Shown piece by piece: positions 27,489 to 35,980 of a DNA stretch of 64,000 nt; position 1 is the stretch's first letter; each line of letters starts with the position of its first letter. This DNA comes from JANQGG01 sp964642175 (lineage in GTDB: Bacteria; Bacteroidota; Chlorobiia; Chlorobiales; Chloroherpetonaceae). Position numbers and translations under genes: made by a program. The stretch spans positions 62,001 to 126,000 of the forward strand of contig CAZXOK010000008.1 in assembly GCA_964642175.1 (NCBI GenBank). Reading direction: 5' to 3'. The notes beneath the pieces were generated by a model, which was not told the origin of the DNA, did no database searches, and saw only the letters and a program-made list of their open reading frames with translations.

Positions 27489-28385
27489 ATGTTTAACGCG
27501 TTTAAAACCGTCTCTCTTTTAACCCTTTTTCTGGCTTTTTTCATTACCGATATATCTCTGGCAGAAACACCGGAATCACCTGATCATAAACGCCTGGTAT
27601 TTTCGCCTTTGCTTACCGATCCCCTGGAACCCAGGATGGGCACTTTATTTAACACCTCAGAAAATGATCTGCTGCTGGATATTGGTGCCACGTTTGATTT
27701 AATGGAGGTTGCACTGGACTCTTCACGCCATGAAAAACTAAGTTTAGGCGGGCACATGGCCACTTATTCCGTGCTTCGCAGAACCAGCAATTTTAAGTTT
27801 CCTGTCGATGCCATCGACTATATTTTTGGCATCAATGCTTCATACAAAACCAAGAGTTCCTTATTTGGGATTCAGGGCGAACTTCAGGGTCGATTTCGCT
27901 TAAGCCATATATCGGCTCATTTCGTGGATGGGCATTTTAAAAATGGGAAATGGGACCAGGAAAATGTTCCGTTTGACATTCCGTTTGTCTATAGCCGTGA
28001 GTTTATCAATGTTCAGGGCAGTTTTTCAACCGATAGCTACAGGGCATATGTCGGATACCAGGTCATGTTTCATACGATTCCGGCCAATATAAATCCACAC
28101 TCTGTTCAATTGGGATTGGAACTATACCGTCAACACTGCAGTATTCCCAGCATTTACCCATTTTTGGCAACTGATTTTCAAATTAAGCCGATTTGGAACG
28201 AGGATAAAAATAAAACTGATGATTTTGCCGGATGCATAAATATTCAGATTGGGTTTAAAACCGCTCCTGTTGATCAAAAAGGGATCAGGGTGGTTCTGAA
28301 TTATGCCAATGGTATGGATCATCACGGCATGTACTTCTACCGGCGAATCAGCACCACCTCACTTGGGGTATTGTTTGATTTTTAA
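27489..28385 (+). CDS. DUF1207-like exported barrel protein
   Basis: 298 residues with a signal peptide (LLTLFLAFFITDISLA). The opening FSPLLTDPLEPRMG, the internal block GELQGRFRLSHISAHFVDGH, and the end YANGMDHHGMYFYRRISTTS...FDF match the DUF1207 pattern (ADPREP, HxSSHxGD-like and a final GLGLHFDF). DUF1207 proteins are predicted outer-membrane barrels of unknown function. It begins right after the terminator of the Ig-repeat gene, so it must have its own promoter or depend on read-through. Its stop is 4 bp from the convergent CIS ATPase stop. Confidence 0.72.
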   Translation: MFNAFKTVSLLTLFLAFFITDISLAETPESPDHKRLVFSPLLTDPLEPRMGTLFNTSENDLLLDIGATFDLMEVALDSSRHEKLSLGGHMATYSVLRRTSNFKFPVDAIDYIFGINASYKTKSSLFGIQGELQGRFRLSHISAHFVDGHFKNGKWDQENVPFDIPFVYSREFINVQGSFSTDSYRAYVGYQVMFHTIPANINPHSVQLGLELYRQHCSIPSIYPFLATDFQIKPIWNEDKNKTDDFAGCINIQIGFKTAPVDQKGIRVVLNYANGMDHHGMYFYRRISTTSLGVLFDF

Positions 28386-28389
28386 GGCA

Positions 28390-29763
28390 TTACATTGATT
28401 TTTCTTCCTTCATAAACTCTTTACGGATCCCGGTGAGTAAATCGTCCTGGGTAATGGCTGTTCCCGAACGCGCATAAACCTGCAAGGCTGAAAACTGCAC
28501 CGCATTCAGAATTGAAGCACCGCTCATTTCATAATTCGTGGCCAGGAACTCAAGATTAACACAACAATCCTGATCAAGTCCACTTGGCATAGATTTTTTC
28601 CATAATTCCAATCGCTCGTCGTTATTTGGCATGGGAAAATGTACAACAGAATGAAACCGACGTATGAAGGCTTCATCAAGGTTGCTTTTAAAATTAGAAG
28701 CTAAAATCATAAGGCCAGGGTAATCTTCTACCCGTTGCAATAAATAACTAACTTCCTGGTTAGCATATTTATCATGCGCACTCTGCACGTTGGTTCGTTT
28801 CCCGAACAGGGCATCGGCTTCATCAAAAAACAAGATCCAATTCTTGGTTTCGGCCCGATGAAACACCTTTTCCAGGTTTTGCTCGGTTTCACCAATATAC
28901 TTGGAGACAATTTGCGAGAGATCAATCCGGTAGACATCTTTCTGGAATTGCTTGCCTAACAATGCTGCAGTCAGGGTTTTGCCCGTACCTGAGGGTCCGT
29001 AAAACAACACCCTTAAGCCCGGTTTGATTTTTCGTTGCAGATTGGCATCTTCGTGCAGGTGATGATGGTGTTTGAGCCAGATCATGAGATCATTGACCTG
29101 ATTTTGGGTATGGGGATGAAGCACCACATCGTCCCAAACCATCGAGGAGAATAATTTTTTTGCAGGAAAATCCAGGCCAAAGCGCGGAGCCGACTCTTTC
29201 TGAAACAGCAGTTGATCTACCCATTCATGCGTGAGTACCACCCTACCGCTCATGCGCGGTTCTCCTTCGCGAACCGGCTCCAGCCACAACATATTATCAT
29301 GAAAGAAAAAGTGCTCTTCTGAAAAGTACTGGTGAGTTTGAAGCCTCTCTGCGACCTTGTTGCCACCAAGTATAAACTGAATGGTTTCGCCGGTGGGTAA
29401 CATGCCCCGATGAGAAGACCCTTTCACACCACCGAATTCCGGAAAATCCCCACCATTTGGTAAATGTGCCATTACTATAGATTCAAAAAAATTTGTCTGC
29501 ACATGTGGTGCCAAAGCCGTCATGAGTATAAGCCATTCCTGAGGCTGTTTCAGCATTGGTATGGCTGAAAACAGTCGTTCGTTTCTTGCTTGCAAGTGAT
29601 GTTGAGCTAACCAGGACGCTGCATCAAAATAATCACCGGCCAGGTAAGCCTGGATTTGCTTTGATACGACTTCTTTTAACAACTCAAGCCCTTTTTCAAG
29701 ATCCAAAGGCTCAGAATGGCTCTCTTTTATCGGAATAATTTTTTCCATGTCTTGGTGTTTCAA
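28390..29763 (-). CDS. CIS AAA+ ATPase (Pvc15/Afp15-like)
   Basis: 457 residues. The N-terminal half (1-240) is helical and typical of Pvc15-like proteins. The C-terminal half is an AAA+ module: Walker A GPSGTGKT (256-263), pore-loop-like KYIGETE (288-294), Walker B WILFFDEADALFG (309-321), and a sensor/arginine-finger region LASNFKSNLDEAFIRRFHSV. Pvc15/Afp15 ATPases are needed for assembly or stability of the particle and for loading cargo. It is the last gene of the cluster, 101 bp after the DUF4157 gene. Met6 is an alternative start. The usual ClpV sheath-recycling ATPase has two AAA domains; this has one. Confidence 0.92.
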   Translation of the reverse strand: MKHQDMEKIIPIKESHSEPLDLEKGLELLKEVVSKQIQAYLAGDYFDAASWLAQHHLQARNERLFSAIPMLKQPQEWLILMTALAPHVQTNFFESIVMAHLPNGGDFPEFGGVKGSSHRGMLPTGETIQFILGGNKVAERLQTHQYFSEEHFFFHDNMLWLEPVREGEPRMSGRVVLTHEWVDQLLFQKESAPRFGLDFPAKKLFSSMVWDDVVLHPHTQNQVNDLMIWLKHHHHLHEDANLQRKIKPGLRVLFYGPSGTGKTLTAALLGKQFQKDVYRIDLSQIVSKYIGETEQNLEKVFHRAETKNWILFFDEADALFGKRTNVQSAHDKYANQEVSYLLQRVEDYPGLMILASNFKSNLDEAFIRRFHSVVHFPMPNNDERLELWKKSMPSGLDQDCCVNLEFLATNYEMSGASILNAVQFSALQVYARSGTAITQDDLLTGIRKEFMKEEKSM

Positions 29764-29864
29764 AATCGTTGACCTTCAGTGTAAAAAAATAGTTTGGGCG
29801 TCTTAAAATTAAAATGATTCTCCGATACAATCATAAAATGATTTATTCATTTATATGAAAATAG

Positions 29865-32800
29865 CTACTCTGATGCCTCAGACTCGGCATTTAATGCAGC
29901 AATCCTGGGTTCAAACACATTGGTTCTGAATGTTCGGATGTCATCATCAGAAAGAATAGTGAAATTACTTCCCAAATAACTGTACGATCTTGCTACAAAT
30001 CCCTGAGCATTTCTAAATGCCCCCCATTGTGTATTTCCATCTGTTAAATTGTTATTGACATAGTTTCTCATGGTGTTTAAAAATGTTGTTTTAAGAGTTC
30101 GCATCCGCTCATTAAACCGATTAAATAAAACCAACTTATCTTCATTTGAAAGAAGATTTCCGGTATATGCCGTTCTGTTCCCCATAAACGCATTCCAGGT
30201 TTGCATATCATTTTGGCTGGAAATACGGCTACGCTCTTCCTGAATAGCATTAGCTTTTCTAAAGATATTTCTAAGGGTTTCTTTATCCGGATTCGATAAA
30301 TTATCAATGCTTACCTTGTTGGCCGTATCGTTATAGAAGCTATTCCAATCTGCATTCATGTTGCCGCTCACTTTTGTATTGGCAAGTGTGCGAAGTTCAT
30401 CTAATGTTTTATATGTGACGGCTGTTGCACTTCTTAAATAATAAATATCCAAACTGGACTGACTAACCGTTGCCTCATTATTTACCTGACCTGCCGCTCC
30501 ACTGATGTTATACCCTGCATGATAAGCCGGATCAGAAGTTGGCATCTCTACATAGTCGTTATCTTGTTTTTTAAGTTGTTTAACCGAGCAACTTAACTCA
30601 GTTGGTAGCTTAGATTCAGCTTCAAGGATTCTGTGCTTTTCATTAAGGACAGAATTGGTTTGCCAATTCGATACGCTTTCAATTTCTGAAATTCTGGTCG
30701 TATTTCTTGAAATGGCATAACTGACATCAACTGTATATTGTAATATCTGGTCCGCATCCACGGCTTGTTTTACCTTGGACTCTACCTTGCTTTCATGCTC
30801 CTGGTTAGCTCTTTGGGTGATTGGGGTTAAATTCGACCAGGTGGTTCCTGAGCCATGTACATTATTATTGAGCAGATGTCCTGCGATATAGTATGAGCGG
30901 CCACCGGGGGTTTCACGCCGTGATAAGAGATCCTGATATGTTGGCGAAGTAATGCTTACCCCAGTTCCAGGAACGCCCAGTTTTGTTAATGGTTTAACAT
31001 CCATACGCGTGGCAAATCCATTGTTCAACCCACCATACGAAGGCACCGGCGTAACCGGCATAGGGCCAGATGCTTCATTTGAAAGTAAGTAACCGGTTAC
31101 CTGGCTTAAACCTTGAAGTGAGGCATTAAAATCAGGCGTTTGATCCTGAACACCTGCTTCATTTGTACGAGTTCGCATGTTGCTGGTGATCAATCCATCT
31201 ATGTGCTGAGCCACCCGGATTGCATGGCCCTTCAGTGTGGTCATCGGCACCTCTCCTGTAGGTATATTAATCGTACTAACAGCGCTTCCATTTCGATGTA
31301 ATGGTATGGAGATAGCCGCTGTAATATTGGCTTTGGCAGAAGAATCCGGATTAACGCGTTGCATTTGCTGTTCATATTTACCGGCGGGCGATGGATTAAG
31401 CATCAGTTCAACCCGGTTGCCTTGCTGGGCATAATACAACCGATGGCCTTGTCCATCAGGCGTTCTGAATGGCCGGTTCAACCTTAAAACGCCCCTGGCC
31501 CAGGCCATAACCGCACTGGCGGCACTTCGTCCCATCGATACCACCCTGTCCAGAATAGCCATACCCGTATCCACGGCTTTATTGACCAGCCAGGTCAGGG
31601 CCCGATCAACCATTTGCCTGACCGACCCAATGATTTCAGCAATACGGCGACCTACCCCGGCCAGTCCCACCTGGTTGGCTAAAAATCCAATTACAATCGG
31701 CATGGCCCGACCCATGGCATTTTCAAGGAAATCAGCAGCGGTTTGAATGTTGCCCTGGGCGATATCGGCAACACCACTGACAAACGAATTGATCACTTCC
31801 AGCATCTCGCGGAGGTAACGGATAAAGCTCTGCACGGCTTTGTAGATGGCAATCGCACTATTGACCACCGCCATAATGCCGGTTGGATCCAGCATGCTCA
31901 GAAGTTTAACAGTAATCTGAGTAATGATGCGTTCCATGATCCAGTTCTTAACAGCATCCAAAACCGTTTGCCATAAATTACTCAGCTGTTCCTGAATGCG
32001 CTCCCAAATTGCTGCGATGCCTCGTTCCCGGACATCTTTAATAAAGGTCCAGATACCTTCCAGGGTGTCGATCATGCTGCGTATGCGAGCTACCCGCTCC
32101 GGCCCCACTCTTGGATGCTCGGCCAGTTTTTGCCAAATGTCTTCCATGCTGATACCCAACACTTCCAATACCCAGCTAATGATCCCCTGAAGTGAGAAAT
32201 CCTGCGGTTCGGGAACATTGGCGTCGCGCAGTTCACTCATCAACCAACCCACCACGCTATTGATCAGGTGAGTCAGGATATTATCAAAGAACTGGATAAA
32301 GCCTTGTTTGATAGCTTTCAGTAAATTCTTGAGGAATCCGACCGGATCGCGCTTGATGTTTTCAAATGCCTGCATGGCCCGCGTGATGATGTTTCCGATC
32401 AGATCAAACGGGAAGTTCATCAGGATCAGAATAGCCTCGATAACGATCATGATGATATCAATCACGAACCGAATCAGTCTCAGGATGGGCTCACCAAATG
32501 TGGCGACAATTCGCCTGAAAGCGCCGATTGGGTCAGTTAAATCGTTTATACTGAACGAGTTCCAGAGATCAATAAAGAGCTGAATGATGGATTGCGGGGT
32601 CATGTTCAAACGATCAACCGCACGCTCAACTTTATCCACGATCCGATCAATAGCACCCGTTTCTTTTAATTGCTGGTACTGCTGCTCACCACCATCCATC
32701 AGGCTCATAAAACCTTTCACGAGGTTATGAACGGTTCTTGGCACGCGCTCACCCGTAAATGGATCGCGACCGATGATCACCGTTATCAGTGAGTAACCCC

Positions 32801-35800
32801 GCGTTTGCCTGGCATGCTCACTCAGCCTGGAGAGCAGCGCGTCTTTGATCACCCTGAGTATCTCTATAGCTGCATCTATGAGGAACTGCCCGACAATTCG
32901 AACCGGCTCCGAGAACTCATTCCAGATCCGGGTAAAGGTATCGATAGGGTGGAACAGGTTCTCGATGGTTACATAGTCCCAGATATTGGCTATAGCGGCC
33001 TGTAGCAATTGATACGCGCGGGTAAAGACGGCAATGCCTCGGTCTATCCAACCGGCAATACGCTCAAACGTATCGGTTTCAATCATCTGGCGGCGCTGCT
33101 CACGGCCATCTTCACTGACTTCAAGGAAGGCACTGAGTATATTGGTGCCGTTGCGCGCCACGGTTTCCATGGTCTCGGGATCAAATCCCAATGCCACGGT
33201 TAAGAGCGGATATAAGTTTGGTATGCGGGTTCGAACAAACGCAGCAATCTCACTGATCATTTTCTCCTTGATGCGTTCAAGGAATGTCTCTGCCGAGCGT
33301 TCAACAAAGGCAACAATCTGCTGAATGGTGGTTCGGAGCAGACTGGCCACATCATTCATCACGCCATCAGGATTGCCTGCATCATCCAGTGATAAGCCAT
33401 CCCAGAAACGCGCAAAGCGATTAGCGATACCCGTTGCCAGGCTGCGAACATCTTCAATCCGGCCTTGCAGCCAAACGGCAATGTCGTTGTATATGCCTAA
33501 CCTGATTAAAAGCGAGCGGAACATGGAACCGGCGGGAAGTAAATCAAGGCCGGCTTCAAGTAAATTTTCACCGGTGAGCGGTTTTGGTTCACCTGTAATG
33601 GGATCTTCTCCCAAAATGAGACTTAAGACATCATATCCGGGGATTTCACTGACAAAATCACGAACTTTCTCCAGGAGCCATGCTTTTGCCGCATCCAATC
33701 CCTGCTCAATATACTCTGCAGCTGCACTAACTGCGCCGGATACGGCATCCCAGGCATCTCCCAGCCAGGAGCGCTGCAGAGAAAGACCTGAAGTTTTGGA
33801 TTGGATAACTTGCACCGGAGGCGCGCGTGGAGGTGCGCGTTCATCAGCACGATTAACTTTTGGTGATAAAATTTCTTTTTCTTCTTTCTGGGGTGATTGC
33901 GTCACTTCGGGTTTTCGATGAATATAGTCGTCCATCACCGGATACCTGGATAGAGTTTGAACTGGCAAGCTGCGAGCGCCATTTCTATAACTTGCGCGCT
34001 GCACGGTATAGTCGTGCTTGCGCTCCAGTTGAAGCTCTTCTTCCTGTGTTTCGTTCTCTTCCTGTTTGGAAATGTTTTCGGTCTGCGCGAGAGATACGTT
34101 TGTCAGTGCCTCTCCGGCATAACCTGTGCTATCTGTATTTTGGCCGGATTTTGCCTGAATCTTGTTGTGTTCTGTATCTTGTTGACCGTGCATCTGATCT
34201 TGCGAGTCTTCATCCTTCGGCTGCACATTAAAGAGCGTCTTTCGCAACTCTGCAAGCGATCTTACCGGTGCCGCACCCGGCGTATCCGGGCTTCCGGGAT
34301 TACGCAGCACACCATCCATCATTTTGGTTGGATCAAAAAATCCGAACCAGTGTTCCAAAGGATGGCTTTGTAGTTCAATTTCACCACCCACGTTGTCGTC
34401 GCCGGCTGTGTTGCCATTTACGGAGGTCACTTTGGAACCATCGCTATCGGCAACCAACGCATAATGGGAGAATTCCTGTCGATACGCTATATCACCGGGT
34501 TTGGGGACATATCCGGCCGGGTACGCAGCTTCAGGAGGGATCATGCTTTCGCCGAGCGTCCATTTCTTGAGCGGTATACCGCCTTTATTAAGCGCCCAGA
34601 ACGCAAAGATCCCACACCAACTTGGCATGGCATCACGGGGTTGATTATGACGCACGGTTCGTTGATCACCCGGGTCTATCACATCTCCGTTAAAAGTCCG
34701 TTTCGTTTTAATATCAGACTCTGAAACCGCTCCTTCCTGAGCAGCAGCACCTTCCGGCAAAATCTTATCGGGGCCAAATGTGGTTTTAAAATACTCCATT
34801 AACCGCTCCCAACCCATGCGTTTTCCATCCGGCCCTTTTTGGTTGGCCGAAACTTTGCCCTGCTCAGCTTTAGCCAGTTCCACAGCTGCTTCCCGCTGCG
34901 ACTGGGCTGAGCGTTGCAGACGCCTAGAGCCGTTTTGTTTTACAGGTTTTCGATCTGCTGCTTTTCGTTGAACCGGACTGGCCCCTTGCTGGATTGTATG
35001 GGTCAGCTCATGGGCAAGCAATAACGAGCCACCTGATGTGTGTGGAGAGTATTTACCGGTGTTGAAATAGATATCATTGCCATGCGTAAAGGCTTGTGCA
35101 TGGATGCTTTTACTCAGCGATCCGGCCTCATTACCCGTATGAATCCTGACCTGGCTGAAATCAGCCTGGAACCTTTGCTCCATAAATGTCTGTGTACCAT
35201 CAGGTAAATGACTGCCTTTACCCTTGGTTGAAAATAAGGCGTTATGGAAGTCTCCTGCCGGAGCGGGTGGCGCGCGGCTGGTTTGTTTTAAATGAATCCC
35301 ATCCGGGCCACGTATACGCTTGGTATAAACCGTAAATCCGCCACCGGTTTGGATATTGGAAGGTGGTGGTGGCATCTCCGACTCACGCTCCTCTTTGCGG
35401 CTAAGCCTTGCATAATGCTTAGCCTGAATCATTTCTTCTTCTTCAGATTCTTGTTCCTGCCGATAAAGCGCGTAGGGTGTATCCTGGGAGGATTTTAATT
35501 GAACGGACTCATCTTTTTCTTCTTCACCGTCTTCTTTTGGTTGAACGAGTTCTTCTTCCTGGCGTTGTAAAGTCTCATCCTTTTCTTTTTCCTCTGTGCC
35601 TTCTGGTTTTGCCTGGATTTCTTCTTCCTCTTCTTGGGGGTCTTCTTCCACCTGTCGTTGGACGTGTTCTTCTTCTTTGTCTTCTAGGGTGGATTTTTCA
35701 GGAGCCGGCATTCGCATGACGTGTTCAGCCATGGCATCGGCTTCTTTTTCCTGTGGGTCTTGTGGACGGCTAACTTCTAATTTGGGTTGGATAGCCGAAT

Positions 35801-35930
35801 GAAAGAATCCCTGAGATTGGGAAGAGCCGAAAAAAACCTCTTCCCCTGCTTTCCTGAAGAAAGTACCCGCCGTCTTATTTTGCTGGCGATGAACCGAGGT
35901 TGAAGTTGATTTTTCAGCTGTTGTAAACAT
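29865..35930 (-). CDS. Giant DUF4157 protein, probable eCIS cargo with multiple domains
   Basis: 2021 residues. The N-terminal 1-237 is acidic, low-complexity and disordered. DUF4157 (about 238-317) holds HELTH (His307, Glu308, His311), the eCIS-associated metallopeptidase-like core. A CHAP/NlpC-like domain (about 345-533) has PSWCG (Cys439), FSHYAL (His489) and VNGN (Asn505/507). A linker (540-720) is followed by an alpha-helical region (721-1485) with three copies of a GY-LxTxxxGxDPxTGE-like module (about 765, 906, 1045) and a very hydrophobic stretch at 1151-1183. A further domain contains IAGHLLNNNVHGSGTTWSNL (His1685), resembling a non-specific endonuclease site. Three about-60-residue repeats (1831-2021) finish it. 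Known DUF4157 proteins are CIS cargo; that this one is a toxin is inference. Confidence 0.88.
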   Translation of the reverse strand: MFTTAEKSTSTSVHRQQNKTAGTFFRKAGEEVFFGSSQSQGFFHSAIQPKLEVSRPQDPQEKEADAMAEHVMRMPAPEKSTLEDKEEEHVQRQVEEDPQEEEEEIQAKPEGTEEKEKDETLQRQEEELVQPKEDGEEEKDESVQLKSSQDTPYALYRQEQESEEEEMIQAKHYARLSRKEERESEMPPPPSNIQTGGGFTVYTKRIRGPDGIHLKQTSRAPPAPAGDFHNALFSTKGKGSHLPDGTQTFMEQRFQADFSQVRIHTGNEAGSLSKSIHAQAFTHGNDIYFNTGKYSPHTSGGSLLLAHELTHTIQQGASPVQRKAADRKPVKQNGSRRLQRSAQSQREAAVELAKAEQGKVSANQKGPDGKRMGWERLMEYFKTTFGPDKILPEGAAAQEGAVSESDIKTKRTFNGDVIDPGDQRTVRHNQPRDAMPSWCGIFAFWALNKGGIPLKKWTLGESMIPPEAAYPAGYVPKPGDIAYRQEFSHYALVADSDGSKVTSVNGNTAGDDNVGGEIELQSHPLEHWFGFFDPTKMMDGVLRNPGSPDTPGAAPVRSLAELRKTLFNVQPKDEDSQDQMHGQQDTEHNKIQAKSGQNTDSTGYAGEALTNVSLAQTENISKQEENETQEEELQLERKHDYTVQRASYRNGARSLPVQTLSRYPVMDDYIHRKPEVTQSPQKEEKEILSPKVNRADERAPPRAPPVQVIQSKTSGLSLQRSWLGDAWDAVSGAVSAAAEYIEQGLDAAKAWLLEKVRDFVSEIPGYDVLSLILGEDPITGEPKPLTGENLLEAGLDLLPAGSMFRSLLIRLGIYNDIAVWLQGRIEDVRSLATGIANRFARFWDGLSLDDAGNPDGVMNDVASLLRTTIQQIVAFVERSAETFLERIKEKMISEIAAFVRTRIPNLYPLLTVALGFDPETMETVARNGTNILSAFLEVSEDGREQRRQMIETDTFERIAGWIDRGIAVFTRAYQLLQAAIANIWDYVTIENLFHPIDTFTRIWNEFSEPVRIVGQFLIDAAIEILRVIKDALLSRLSEHARQTRGYSLITVIIGRDPFTGERVPRTVHNLVKGFMSLMDGGEQQYQQLKETGAIDRIVDKVERAVDRLNMTPQSIIQLFIDLWNSFSINDLTDPIGAFRRIVATFGEPILRLIRFVIDIIMIVIEAILILMNFPFDLIGNIITRAMQAFENIKRDPVGFLKNLLKAIKQGFIQFFDNILTHLINSVVGWLMSELRDANVPEPQDFSLQGIISWVLEVLGISMEDIWQKLAEHPRVGPERVARIRSMIDTLEGIWTFIKDVRERGIAAIWERIQEQLSNLWQTVLDAVKNWIMERIITQITVKLLSMLDPTGIMAVVNSAIAIYKAVQSFIRYLREMLEVINSFVSGVADIAQGNIQTAADFLENAMGRAMPIVIGFLANQVGLAGVGRRIAEIIGSVRQMVDRALTWLVNKAVDTGMAILDRVVSMGRSAASAVMAWARGVLRLNRPFRTPDGQGHRLYYAQQGNRVELMLNPSPAGKYEQQMQRVNPDSSAKANITAAISIPLHRNGSAVSTINIPTGEVPMTTLKGHAIRVAQHIDGLITSNMRTRTNEAGVQDQTPDFNASLQGLSQVTGYLLSNEASGPMPVTPVPSYGGLNNGFATRMDVKPLTKLGVPGTGVSITSPTYQDLLSRRETPGGRSYYIAGHLLNNNVHGSGTTWSNLTPITQRANQEHESKVESKVKQAVDADQILQYTVDVSYAISRNTTRISEIESVSNWQTNSVLNEKHRILEAESKLPTELSCSVKQLKKQDNDYVEMPTSDPAYHAGYNISGAAGQVNNEATVSQSSLDIYYLRSATAVTYKTLDELRTLANTKVSGNMNADWNSFYNDTANKVSIDNLSNPDKETLRNIFRKANAIQEERSRISSQNDMQTWNAFMGNRTAYTGNLLSNEDKLVLFNRFNERMRTLKTTFLNTMRNYVNNNLTDGNTQWGAFRNAQGFVARSYSYLGSNFTILSDDDIRTFRTNVFEPRIAALNAESEASE

Positions 35931-35980
35931 TGTTTATCCGATAGATGTATCTTCTATTGATTAAACTGAAATTCACATTC

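Noticed and set aside
33325..33921. A 198-residue plus-strand frame inside the cargo gene
   Set aside because: It is a shadow of the helical region of the DUF4157 protein, and its sequence is low-complexity with no family pattern.
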